This document shows, piece by piece, positions 39,414 to 50,720 of a DNA stretch of 64,000 bases; positions within the stretch are counted from its first letter, which is position 1, and each line of letters begins with the position of its first letter. The position numbers and the translations under genes are program-made. The stretch comes from Vermamoeba vermiformis. Taxonomy: Eukaryota > Tubulinea > Echinamoebida. The notes beneath the pieces were generated by a model. The model saw nothing but the letters and a program-made list of their open reading frames with translations, ran no database searches and was not told where the DNA came from. The stretch spans positions 62,001 to 126,000 of the forward strand of contig JBEWZL010000151.1 of assembly GCA_045837725.1 (NCBI GenBank), read 5' to 3'.

Positions 39414-40780
39414 TTAATAGAGAGCTGTCGACAAAAATAGCAGTAGCATCATAGGAACATTAATACTATGAGCTAAGCTTACAATTCCATCTTGCGGAGT
39501 TAGTTGGTTGCATGTTTTAGCTTGGCAGATCGGATGGGCGTAAAGAGAGCAGATGTAGTTAGGAAAGTCTTGGCCAGAACAGGAATAGAACAGTAAGCTA
39601 TTGTCATTTTGCACTACGTTCATGCCGAATAAAACATTGTTATTATCAGCTCTAATGTCTGCTGTCGCCTGCCATTCTGAACTGGAGTTAGATTTGGTCA
39701 CTACTGTCGCAGATCCGCCGGTCAGAACGGTGCTCGAATTAAAGCTTCCGTCAAATGGGGATGATACTAAGATGGTATTTTCATCAAGTATGTTGATAAG
39801 ATACCCAAAATATTGATGTTCAGATCCAGAAATTGTGTTTGTTAAACTCCATCCGGATGCACTTTTGACGAATACCCACAGAGCGCCGAAAGTTTCATTA
39901 GCTTCATAATTGCTTAAGAAGAGTGTATCCTCGCCGTTCCAAGCAACGTTATATGGGTGGTAAGTATCACTGTCATATACCATCGTCAAATCAGAGCGTA
40001 AATTCCACGTGCTGTCACTAGTTTGACGTTCGAAAAAGTACACTGAATTATTCATCGGCTCAATGCCTACAATGAAGCTATCGCTTATATAAATCGATGG
40101 ACTATCATTACTAATCGTTAAAGTGCTGAAAGTTAATGGTGATTCGTTGACGATCTGCCATCCGTTATCACGTTTTTGGAAAGTGGATACTTTTGATGGT
40201 GTTATGGCTAAAAATGAATCATCGGATAAAATCTTCGTAATTAATCCGAAGCTATCATCTGGTAAGCCTTCAATAGTCGCAGAATCTATTGTATTTCCAT
40301 TTACGTCCAACTTGAAAATTTCTGCAATGTTACTTGTCGGATCCACAACGCTAAACCAACGTCCGTTTGTGACTAGTTCGACTAAAGCATATTCATTTCC
40401 AGAATAGACTCGTTCGTACTGGCCTTCCATGTTGCGTTTCAAAATGGATGTAGTAAAATTGTTTGGTCCTTCGAGCACCATAGCGTAGTCTCCGCCAGCT
40501 GATATAACTGTATATCCATATCCAAAAGCGGCACTAGCAGGAGATGCTAGAAAAGCCTATTTGAATAACCGAATATTAATTTAATTAAAGTCATAAAATG
40601 AAGCGACATCCGCCGAAACATGGCAGGTTTGACATTCGATAAGACATCAGATTGACAATTAATATTAACCTACTTCATTTTAGAGGTGGTTACGAAAGAT
40701 TTTGTGGAACTTACCGTTGCTTCAGATGCGACAACAGAGAAAGCAATTGACAGTACGAATAAGCCAACCAAAATCTGCAT
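39414..40780 (-). CDS. Secreted or GPI-anchored beta-propeller-like glycoprotein
   Basis: Two exons. Exon 1 (40715-40780) encodes the signal peptide MQILVGLFVLSIAFSVVASE. Exon 2 (39414-40556) encodes the rest. The body consists of about seven loosely repeated units of 45-50 residues (for example DDSFLAITPSKVSTFQKRDN and DTLFLSNYEANETFGALWVF), each ending in a W/F-rich strand, as in FG-GAP or integrin-alpha-like propellers. Many N-glycosylation sites occur. A four-cysteine segment (CQAKTCNQLTP) is followed by a short hydrophobic end, SINVPMMLLLFLSTALY, without a basic tail, which suits a GPI-anchor signal. The propeller call is an inference from the repeat spacing. Confidence 0.75.
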
Positions 40781-41338
40781 TATTATAGATTATTCTGAGG
40801 TAAGTTGTGTTCGTATTCTACAAATTTAATCAATCGTGAATAGCGCAAGATTAATTAATTGAAAGTGTGTGTCACAAAACTTAAATTACAAGCGAAATCT
40901 ACCTAGCTTCTTATACACACCGGAGGCCTGCGCGGTGCTCGAATTTGTGCAGTATTTCAACTTGTTAGCCATATTAGCGCTTAAACTGGGCATTACACAA
41001 ATTTTTGTAGTGATTGCAATTCATAGTTAAATTTTGTGCGTCAGAATTGACCTGTTTTTCTAAAGCGATCTCGTAATTCGATACAAACGCGTGGTTATTA
41101 GTTAAATCTTTTCTCAGTCATCAAAACGTGGATAAAAGAAATAATATTTTCTTTATTTAATTGTTAACGATTTTTAAGGTGGGAAATTGTTACGGAATTA
41201 TTTTCAGAGCTTAACACGCTTACTGCTTATGGTCCTACTTATGGTCCACTTGAAGGAGGTAATGCTTATTGAAGGAAGGTTCGTTGATGGCTTCAAGGGC
41301 TGCAACCCGGATCTGGATGCCGAGGACCAACCTTGCGC
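40781..41338. other. Intergenic region with a relic exon end
   Basis: Mostly AT-rich. Near 41240-41260 the words TATGGTCCACTTGAAGGAG followed by GTAATG resemble the end of exon 2 of the next gene, suggesting a decayed copy. The DNA from 41270 to 41338 is open in a frame that does not join the downstream gene cleanly. Confidence 0.4.
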
Positions 41339-42251
41339 ATGGCTACTTTGGTTATGATAACTCGGGCTGTTCCAGCTACTATCGAGTCGTCTACTTCTGC
41401 TAAGTAAGTTTATATCATCCGCCTGGTACTTATTCTAATTACATTTGTTCGTCAGATGTACGGTGCCAAGCTGGGTATCGTTGGACTTCAAAAATCGTAC
41501 CGTGGAAGTATGGTTGTCAATGAACTACTTCATTGCGGTTGGTCCATTGAATTACGAGTTCAGAGAAGACGGTAAGCATTCCGCAGATCAGATTTGAAAA
41601 TTTGTTTGTGGCCGGATCTGAACTTTTCGTCCTCTCCATTGATCGTACTAACCATAGCGATATTTAGTTGGTCCTATTGGCGATGTTCCATTGACTGAGT
41701 CAAAGCTTTCGTTCCCGCCAAATAATGCGCCAGTTGCCAGCGTCAGATCACCGTCGAAAACTCCCGCGAAAGTTTCTGACGCTAATATTCATCAAGGTAC
41801 GCTGTAATGTAGCATAACATCGATTGAACTAACCTATTATTTAGGCGTCTCATTGGTAGTTTCTTTGCTGCTTGCTGTATTCGTAATGGCAATGTAAAAT
41901 CTTTTGTTGTCATTTAAATTCTTTTTTGGACCTCGCTTCGAACGATTGTTCTTCAGGCTATTGCTCGCAACATATCTGCAGTAAGTCTTCCACGGTCACG
42001 TGATTTCCTAATATGACAAGGCTAACAATGATGATTACAGGCACGCTACCCGCACCTATCCCTACTCCAACGCGGTACCTATCGCTGCTCCAGTTAATAC
42101 GCCCGTTCATGAAACACCGGTCACTCCGCCAGTCACTGCGCCAGTCAGCGCGCCAGAAACAGTTAATCCACCAATCAACAACGTACCTGAGCCTATTGCT
42201 TCACCCGTTCCTGTTCCTGTGAGCAACGCACCTGTCCAGGCTGGCAGCTAG
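41339..42251 (+). CDS. Small single-pass membrane protein with proline-rich tail
   Basis: Six exons (41339-41403, 41456-41571, 41668-41796, 41845-41893, 41957-41980, 42041-42251) sum to 197 residues. The phases of all introns agree, including one that hides a TAA by splitting an ATG codon (AT|G at 41893/41957). Exon 2 reads CTVPSWVSLDFKNRTVEVWL. The membrane helix is GVSLVVSLLLAVFVMAMLLL. The tail is rich in Pro/Val/Ala (PVTPPVTAPVSAPETVNPP). In exon 1 another frame reads AHGYFGYDNSGCSSYYRVVYF, which resembles FGY-type extracellular modules, but that frame runs into a stop before the splice site. So either the true N-terminus lies upstream or the gene has begun to decay. Confidence 0.55.
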
Positions 42252-42349
42252 TAAATCAGTTTTAAATGCTAGTCGTTGTTCGTTTATCAGTGAAGCGTCA
42301 CGTGGTTTCTCCGTCTGAGAAAGGTAGGAAAAAGTAGTACGCTGTTCAG

Positions 42350-42392
42350 TTTCGGTTGGTCCATTGCACTACGGCTTCGAAGAAGGAGGTAA
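42350..42392 (+). pseudogene. Relic of the exon end VGPLHYGFEEG
   Basis: GGTTGGTCCATTGCACTACG, then TTCGAAGAAGGAG, then GTAATT: a copy of the exon 2 end of the neighbouring membrane protein gene (VGPLNYEFRED), complete with a splice donor. No other exon of a copy was found nearby. Confidence 0.5.
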
Positions 42393-42618
42393 TTCAAACT
42401 ACTCCGTACTTGTGGCTCTTGATAGAAAAATTTCTCGAAGCGGATCTGAGACTTGGGTTCATGATCTGATCCTATGGAATGTGAAATCTTCTTCGAGTTG
42501 CTATTAACAAGTTTTTATTCATTTTTCAATCTTCAATAAATAAAACATTCGTTCTAACGGTTACTAATAAACATCACTCGCGTAAATTTGCTGCCGATAT
42601 CTGACGTGAAAAAAACAT

Positions 42619-42630
42619 TGACACGTGTCA
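42619..42630. repeat. TGACACGTGTCA palindrome, copy 4 (just past a stop codon)
   Basis: Exact copy 16 bases beyond the stop of the minus-strand gene 42646-45279, probably in its 3' untranslated region. It is the only copy not inside an intron. Confidence 0.95.
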
Positions 42631-42645
42631 AATCACATGTCGCTG

Positions 42646-45279
42646 CTAAAAAGTGACATTTGCAGCGCCGAATAAATTCTTTGCGATCATAACAATTTCC
42701 ATTTTCTTTTCCAATTCTACGGCTGCGTTGAACTCAAAGTCCTTGATTTTCAGCCATACATTTTCAATGTCCAATCGATTGTTGTTTCTGTACAGTGTCA
42801 CGATCAAATCCCACGCGAACTCGAATGAGTCCTATTAAATAAACCACAATAATTAATATCTGATCAATTCGCCTAAACAAATAAAAATTCTATTCTATTC
42901 TATTCTATTCTGATCAATCGACAAATTTTTCACGGTCAGATGTAGATCCGATCCGCCGAGCTAAGAGCGAGAAATTTCGATATGTTCTGCTTCATAATAA
43001 TAAAAATGATATTTACCTCAGGTTCTTGTGATTGTGATTTGCCACGCTTCATATGCGTGACTTGAATGTGATTGTTTGGTTGCATTTCAACGACGATTCG
43101 CCAACTATTGCTCACATCGACCACTGGATATGACACGAACTATAATAAGCAAAAATAAAATTAATAAAATTTGAATAAAATAAACTTAATAAAAATTGAA
43201 CATGAGACAAAAAAATTCGAAACAAACGGATCTGCTCCAGGTCAAAATATTTGTCTTAATTATGTATGAAATATTATTTTGGTATAATTATGAAAATTGA
43301 CTTACTTTGGTTTTTAAGGCCCAATAAGCTGGCGCAACAAAGGCTTGATTAGTGATCGACTTCAACAATTGCAAGACAATGTCGCGTTCAATGTCTTCAG
43401 GCGACTTCAAATAAACATTTGTAAAGAAGTTCGATACGGCCTTAATATCATCGTTCTTGAGATTTCCGTCCACGATGAATGTATCGAGCACATTGATAAT
43501 GTTATCTTGCGGCTCATCGAGGGCAACTTTTAAGTAACACAGCAGATCTCGCATGTGAACCAAATGACTATTAAAAAAAAAGAATATTAACTACTAATCT
43601 ACGATAAAGGTTATCGAGGTAAAATTTAACTGTGAAAAAATTGGTGTCAAAAATGACACGTGTCATTTGAATTTTTCACGGTGTCAAAATTAGTTGATTT
43701 TGAATAGTTGGATGACGTATTATAGTATTATAGCGCTATAAAATAATAATATAATAACAAAGTGAGGTTTTGGATCTATTGCAAATTTGAGTGTGACACG
43801 TGTCATCATTAAATTTTCACGACAAATCGACTGACTTACATTTTCTTCTTTTCTGAGGGATCTAATTGAACTTCACTTGCTGTATTATTATTTTCGGTAT
43901 TAGTGCCATTAGCTGCATTGCTTTCTTCTAATTTCCTCAGCTCGTTCTTCGGCGAATTCAAAATTACATCGCCTTTGCAAGAGAATTACATAAGTATTTC
44001 GAAACGACAGATGTATATTAATATTAATTAGTATATTAATAAATAAATACCTTCTTCGTCGATAATTTCTACGTTTCGTGACAGACGCACAAAGTCAGCG
44101 AAAAAACTATTTGGATGTGGTTGTTGCCATTTAGCTTTCAACGCGTTTTCTATCATAACATTAATACCATAATTTATACATAATATTCGAATTGAATTAA
44201 TCAATATTTGAATGGTTGATCCGGCGGCGGATCTGGTTTAAGTCTAAATTTGGACAAAAAAGAATATTACTTACTGACGTGATTTTGATCGATCAAATTC
44301 AATTCTATAATGGACCGACGCTTATCAGACTTATTATTCATATTTGCACTATTGATACTAGGCTTAGAATCAACTGGCAGATCAGTCACATTTCCAATCG
44401 TAAATTTTCTGTCGCGAGGGACTAATGTCGGAGTTGTCGCTGACATGGCTTGAAAAATAAAATTAATAAAAAATATTTGCAATCGAAATTGATTGGTAAT
44501 AATAAAACTAAGACACAAGATCCGGCAGAACGACTTTAGCCGAAGAAATTAGTACTTAAATGCGTATAAAAATTTCATTATATCGAATAATTATTTTTAG
44601 CAATAAAAAGTGATTTTCAGGCCAGGGATTAAAGCTGGATCTAACGGTCTAATTTAAGAATAATTTTAAAAATCTGAATTCGCTTTCGAAAATAAAGACT
44701 TGCAAAAATTCTAATATAATACGAGTCATATGATATAATCATAATAGGATTAGCACTAAATAATCGAATACTTACAAACAGCAACAGTTCTTGGCTTGAG
44801 ATCGTCATTTTCTTCTTGCTCTTCGCGAGTTTTTTTATCCGCGCCTAATTTTGAGCTCTTATGGACTGAAAATGCCTTTTTTAATCGTTTCTAATGAAAA
44901 AATAAGCGTTAGAACCAGATTTGAATTTTGCCGCAAGCGAATCTGTGGTGTGATGAAAAATTAAGTATTAATAGTATTATTGTAGCTATTGTATATATGA
45001 TTATAATATTATTTTCGATTTTCGGTAGATTTCGGCAAAGATTTAATTTCGATAAGATTTTGTAACTTCGATCTACGATTTGCAAAAAGAATAACGGCCA
45101 AATAGCGCATAAATTTGATACGCATTTTTGCTGTTATTATTCATGATCGCTAGAATTATTTAGTTGATTCGAATCTGCGCAATGATATCGATCGTTTTTA
45201 AACTTACTCGGCTGGGCGTTCGAATGACTTTATTTTCACGAACTTTTAATTCTCCAGCGCTCTTTTGACGCTTGAGCAT
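42646..45279 (-). CDS. Unrecognised intracellular protein with helical and beta-rich C-terminal half
   Basis: Start ATG at 45279 (MLKRQKSAGELKVRENKVIR). The next exons, near 44775-44890 and 44267-44448, join in phase (VAV then SMSATTPTLVPRD). The N-terminal half is basic and low-complexity. From about 43560 down it becomes ordered: a helical part (HMRDLLCYLKVALDEPQDNI; NFFTNVYLKSPEDIERDIVL) and a strand-rich part (VVDVSNSWRIVVEMQPNNHI; VTHMKRGKSQSQEPE; FEFAWDLIVTLYRNNNRLDI), ending NLFGAANVTF. I do not recognise the family. One intron (about 43571-43840) is long for this genome and contains two palindrome copies. Confidence 0.75.
42887..42911. repeat. ATTCT pentanucleotide microsatellite
   Basis: Five uninterrupted ATTCT units in an intron of the gene 42646-45279. 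Confidence 0.9.
43654..43665. repeat. TGACACGTGTCA palindrome, copy 5
   Basis: Exact copy; the symmetry extends to 18 bp (AAATGACACGTGTCATTT). It is flanked by two GGTGTCAAAA half-sites, one on each side, within 50 bp. Confidence 0.95.
43794..43805. repeat. TGACACGTGTCA palindrome, copy 6
   Basis: Exact copy, 140 bp from copy 5 in the same intron. Confidence 0.95.
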
Positions 45280-45869
45280 TGGTAAACAGGCCTTATTACT
45301 GTAATGACATCAAATAATTAATGTAAATAACCTGGATTTAGTTCTCGAGTGGAATATCAACTTGCCTCATTCAATAAGGACCAATAAACCAAGTCACAAG
45401 TTCGTAAATTAGTCTTGTTATGGTTCGTCAAGTTTAAACTGCCGAAAAATGGGCTTATCGAAAAGGAGGCAAAATTAGAACCTCCGGATTCCGATTAGAA
45501 CGCCCACATTTGGAGCATCAAATAAGAATTCCTCAATGCAGTATACATAATTTTGTGGGTATTTGCTACCTATCAGAGCGCCGCTTACCGAGTTTGAGAC
45601 CAAATCTGATCTGGCGGAATTATGACCGTTACTTTAATTAACATAATTTCAACTTTTATATTAGACGATATGCTCTATATTTCTCAATTATGAACAAGGT
45701 AATCACTCCAGATTTTTTGAATTTATGATTTTAATTTTGGATCCTCCATTTCCAACGGCCAAAATTCCCGCAAATGCTCTTGCTTTAATTGCAATAAAAA
45801 TACACTACAAGTCACTATGCTTTTTAAAAATAAATTTGGCACTAGGCCAATAATTTGTAGCTTCACGTC
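45280..45869. other. Intergenic region
   Basis: Upstream of the unrecognised gene and downstream of the sirtuin gene, both on the minus strand. AT-rich; no open frame, repeat or RNA gene was identified. Confidence 0.5.
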
Positions 45870-48506
45870 CTATTTTCTCAGCTTGTAGAATCTGAAAGCG
45901 GCAAAAGCACCAGCAGCAGCGAGCAAAGCAACTCCAGCGGCTTTGATTAAAAATTTAATTTGCTCTTCGCGCTCTTCTCGTGCAGCCATCTCTTCAACAG
46001 CGTCGTAGGTCGTGTCGAACTCGGTCATACTAAGCTCGGTCATTAAAGCAAACATGAAATCGTCGGTCTTGGCGTGCACTTTAATCGTGGCAAATTCGTC
46101 GTAGGGCGTTCTTTGCAGATTGACGATGAATAACTAAATAAAGAAATTAGTATAGGCGGATCAACATAGCGAGCTTAGAATAAACTGCAACACATCAAAG
46201 TGATGGTATATGGTTCATACAAATATTTTTAAGATCGATTAAACCATATTAGAAGGTTTAGGCGATTAAATGAAAGATGACAGATCTGGATCCGTGGATG
46301 TGGTCATGTTTGACTTACTTTTCCTCCATTAACAAGAGCTTTGTCAGGTAATGAAGCAGCAGGCTGCACGTTCATGCTCGTTCCCATCACTAAGGCAACA
46401 TCACTAATGCGCGCGTTCTTCACTGCTGGGTCCCACTCACGTGGCGGAACGGTCTCAGTAAAGTGCACAATAGTGTCCTTCAATTTTCCGCCACAAGCAC
46501 AATATCGTCCTAAAATTATAGTGAGTGATAAGTATTAACTATATTTAAGTAAGAGTATGATATAGACATACCAGTAAAGTGGCTCCAACGATCTTCTCGG
46601 CTGGTCAAAGTATCAAATGATCGCAAATATTCTCGCTCGCAGTCGCCGCAAATCTCACGGTAGCTGTAACCATTAACGTTAAAATTAAGTCTTAAAGACG
46701 AAGTGAGTTTATATTTGCTTACCAGTTGCCGTGCATTTCGGAAATTTTGTTGGCGGGAACACCTGACTTGCGGTGCAAGCCATCAAGATTAGTCGATGAG
46801 ATGAACTTCACAATATCTTTTCGCATAAGCTCCATGAGGGCATAGTGCGCGTAAGTAGGTTTAGCATCGCCTAACTCGACTTTGCCAAACACAGCAGCGC
46901 CTTTAGATCTCATCGTCCAAACTCCCTTAGGACCACGATAATCTGTTTCATATAATTATTAACATCTCGAATGGCCATAAAAAGTAGTTATATTACCAGG
47001 AAGTGAGGCAGCGGTTGAAATTCCGGCACCAGTGTACACTACGGTATGTTTTGAAGCGCGTAGCGCATCCGCGATCTGCTTGACCTTTTCTTGGAAGACG
47101 TGTGGAGGATCCTCGAACTCCTCAATTTCTTTTTCGTAAAGCTCGCCTACGATGAATAATGGTTAGACTAATGCGTGGTAGAACGAGCATCATTTTCAGG
47201 AAATTTCGTCAAAGTCAGTTTAAGTCATGATTTTTTTTTAAGTTAAGTCACGCCAGTACGCGATGATTTAACAACGCGTATACGAGCATAATATAATCTA
47301 TTTCTTACCGAGCTTTTTATCGGGGAAGTCATCGAAGACTGCATTGTTCTCTTCCGCTACACGCATTTCTTCGAGCACTGTTTCAGCGGTGCGTGCGTAC
47401 GAAGGGTTTTGTTTGTCTTCGAGCTGTGCAGTACGTAATTCTTTGCCTTCTTCCAAGAAACTGACCAGAATTTCGTCGCCTACAATGGTTATTAAGAATT
47501 TCAATTGGATTGCACTATGCTTAAGCATCTATATTTAATTGCTATGGTAGTATGTATTTAGTATATTTACCTTGAGTATCAGGAACATTGAAGGATTTAA
47601 TCAGATCTACAGGCAAAATGCGATGCTTGTTTGGATCAGTGCCTCTACGAATAACGGTTCTTTGGACCTTATTGTCCTTGCAGTTCTTCCAATAGAGTCT
47701 ATCAAAAAGATATATCACGTTAAACTAAAATACGATAACAGATCTAGCAGCTGAACGTACCTGAAGTTTTCAATCAACGTTTCGGAGTCAGAAAATTGAA
47801 TAGTAATTCCTAAATATAGAAATTTGGTAAGTACGAATGATAAAAGAAATATCATGCGAATATTCATTCTCAAGAGTGCAAGGTACGCTACGTAGCGAAC
47901 GGATGTCGATCGACTTAAAATTTAAAATTGGTCTTCTGAAAGGAATGAATTACCTTCGCAGTTATAGAATCGCAATATACGCACATCAACCTCGTCGAAG
48001 AGGATAGTGCAGTTTTTAACGTTGACAAATTCCGCAGTTCGAGAGCCGATAACCGCTGAATCAAGAGTTTGAAGCTGACAGTCCTCGCAATTGTTGTATA
48101 CGACCTTCTTAATCTTCTGATTCATATTAATGGAAAGTTCGCTCTTCTTGACGTTCGTAATAAAGAGGATGTGGTTGTATCTGGTGTTCGACACCTTTCT
48201 GGACCCATTTTCCAAGTTTTCCTGGGGAAAAAATTACTATTAATTTTATTCATAATATTTCATAATGATATTTGAGCATTCAAACCAGAAGAAGCGAATT
48301 TTCATTGTTGCTGAAATTAAATTGGAATTCAAAAATTGTTGTTAATATCAAAGCGCAATTATGAAAAAACAATACGAATTTAATAAACGAACACGAAATT
48401 TAGCGAAAGAAAAGTCGGCCTTAGATAGTTCAAAGACCAGACCAAGATCTAAACTCCTTACAATTTTGACCAAGCGATCGGGAATGTAGACTTTAGGATG
48501 TTCCAT
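45870..48506 (-). CDS. SIRT7-like sirtuin with N-terminal CAP/TBCC-like beta-helix and C-terminal membrane anchor
   Basis: NAD-dependent protein deacylase. Ten exons: 48462-48506, 47954-48221, 47761-47809, 47571-47698, 47309-47479, 46997-47146, 46723-46942, 46572-46663, 46319-46509 and 45870-46133. They sum to 525 residues with every phase matching. Residues 16-120 repeat short strands with Asn-Cys turns (VVYNNCEDCQLQTLDSAVI; FVNVKNCTILFDEVDVRIL; FYNCEG), as in the C-terminal domain of CAP and in TBCC. From residue 225 the sequence follows SIRT7: VVYTGAGISTAASLPDYRGP, then GVWT, NLDGLH, the catalytic His in ISEMHGN, and CGDC and CAC zinc ligands. It ends with a hydrophobic helix (AAGVALLAAAGAFAAFRF) and a basic tip, KLRK, like a tail-anchored protein. 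The sirtuin call is firm; the beta-helix call is moderate. Confidence 0.85.
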
Positions 48507-48800
48507 TACTCTTGTGGTTATAATATCCCTTGGTGTGGGTTAATCGAATGTTCAAGTAAAAATCAGCGTAACGGTCGTTGATTTTTTAATGTGACCTTTT
48601 TCAGCTAACGAGAACAAGACCAGCGATCACATGTTTATTTAATCTTATTATGGCAGTTTGCCATAACATTTTGTGGCACTAGTTTTCTTTAATTCCTAAA
48701 TAATTAAGAAGACTGGAAACGTGTCCACTAAAACGAGACCTAAAGTCTCCTGTTTTTGTTCAATCAAGCAAAACGAGTACCACAGCTATACATCTTAATT
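48507..48800. promoter_or_regulatory. Divergent promoter region of sirtuin and lipase
   Basis: 294 bp between start codons on opposite strands; AT-rich, with no element that can be named. A longer in-frame start for the lipase exists upstream at about 48756. Confidence 0.45.
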
Positions 48801-50720
48801 ATGTGGGCCTTAAAGAGTACTTTTGAATCGATCAAGACGAAGATCAGTGGATCGAATAACAATAATACCGAAGAAAATGCACCAAAAGAGACAGATCCAG
48901 AAATCATAAAAAAACAGGAAGAAGCTAGCAAGCGTAGGAAGGAAATGGTAAAGTTTGTAAGTGCAGATCATGTCATTGAAAATTAATTAGATTTTTTCTC
49001 ATTAAATATTTTTCTTAGGGTCTCACCAACATTCTCGCATTCGGCGTGAGTCATATAACTAAGGGGCACGTCCCAAGAGGTAAATTAATGATAGTGTTGC
49101 AATTAGTATATCCGTAAAAGAAATAATTGCGATCAGATCTAACTTTCTATTTTAGAAGCTGTCAAGAATGCGATAGAAGTAGGTTGGGATGCTACAGAGC
49201 TTACGATAGAAACAAGTAAGAATATGATCTTGCTGACGTGGTTAAACACGCGCATAAATTATTCTTACGTGGCAGATCGGGATCTGAACTTATACGCAAA
49301 TTTTTAGGAAAGGAAGTCAACGAAGTCAAGCTATTTTTAGCTAAACAAGACGTGGAGTTCAATGACTTGCGATTCTTCCAACTTGCAGAGCTATGCGCTT
49401 GGCTCTCTTATCACGCTTACGAACCAAAAGACGAATCTGACGCGATGCCGGTTATGTTCAATGAAAAGGTCTCGTTGAACTTTAAATATAAAGAAGTGCT
49501 CAAGTTAATGGACAAGCACGTGTTTTGGTTCGTAGCGCAAGATAAGACGAGAAACATCGTGTACATTGTGTTCAGAGGCACGAGCGTGGCTGGAGATGTC
49601 GTAATAGACCTATACGCTGATCTTCATGCTGTAAGTACTCTATAACAAACGTGTTTATACATACTATTATGGGTGGCAAGTCTATTGTTATTAGTAATTT
49701 TTAACCGAGATCCGCTATACGGACGGTTTTAATAAGTAGTAGTTTGCGCTTTATGTCCATTGAATAATTCGAGCTTTATTACAGGATGATATAGTTAAAG
49801 ATTATATGGCTCATTCAGGCATCTATCAATCTGTTCATAAAGAACTGGATGCGATCAAAGAAGCGATCAAAAACTGCGATGTTAACGAGAAGACTTACTT
49901 CGTGCTGACCGGACATTCGCTTGGCGGAGGATTAGCGACAATGTTGTATACTTACCTGAAGACTAAGAGCGAATACCAAAACAACCGAATGATCGTAATA
50001 ACTTTTGGCGCGCCTTTGGTTTTGGCTCCGAATGATAATGGTACTAAATATACACCATACAATATTAAATATAACAGTTATTTAGTTATATTTCGATGGT
50101 GCATATTAGACGAGCGATCATTAAGTTAATTTTTGTAGGTTGGCCCGAGACACTTCAAGCGATCTCAAAGGACGTCCATAACTTCGTACACAACGCTGAT
50201 ATTATTCCTCGTGTTCTAGGCAACGAGAATGTCAAGTTATTGCCAATGATAGTTGGGGTAAGCACTACCATACCGAGTTTGACACGTGTCAACATGTCAC
50301 TTAACACAGATCCGTGTTCTAACCGAAGCATTTTTTCTTTATAGTTGTTAAAGAAGACTGTTGGCGAATCAGGTGCCAATATGCTATTAGAAGGCCTGTC
50401 TATGAAGGGCGAAAAGTTTGAAGAAAGATTAGGAAAGTACCGACCGTACGGCGAGATCTACTTGCTTTATGGCCAAGACAAAGTACTTCGCGCATCAACT
50501 GACGAAGAAAAACGAAAGATTTTATCGCTTCCTGCGGTGGTACGTCATTTTTTATATCATTTTAGTTTGCCCGACAGAGCTGATCGAGATTTTTTCTCAG
50601 TTGTGTTTTGAAGTTCTTACGCAGCCTAAGAAGGTCTTCGAACATCATGGAATAGGCTTATATTTGGAGTTTCTTAAAGCGACAGTTGTTAGAGAAAAAT
50701 TGAACAGCAACAAAAGCTGA
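48801..50720 (+). CDS. Class-3 (fungal-type) lipase
   Basis: Serine esterase acting on acylglycerols. The start chosen is ATG 48801 (MWALKSTFESIKTKI). About nine exons follow. N-terminal exons are helical and charged. The alpha/beta-hydrolase core starts with FWFVAQDKTRNIVYIVFRGT and holds the nucleophile in VLTGHSLGGGLATMLY (exon near 49800-50040). The catalytic Asp is expected in VHNADIIPRVLG (exon about 50140-50258) and the His in VFEHHGIGLYLEFL near the end. TGA is at 50718-50720. All three triad positions are present. No signal peptide is seen, so it is probably a cytosolic or lipid-droplet enzyme. The intron after LPMIVG (about 50259-50344) carries a TGACACGTGTCA palindrome. Confidence 0.88.
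50280..50291. repeat. TGACACGTGTCA palindrome, copy 7 (lipase intron)
   Basis: Exact copy in an intron of about 86 nt, followed immediately by a half-site (ACATGTCAC). Confidence 0.95.
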
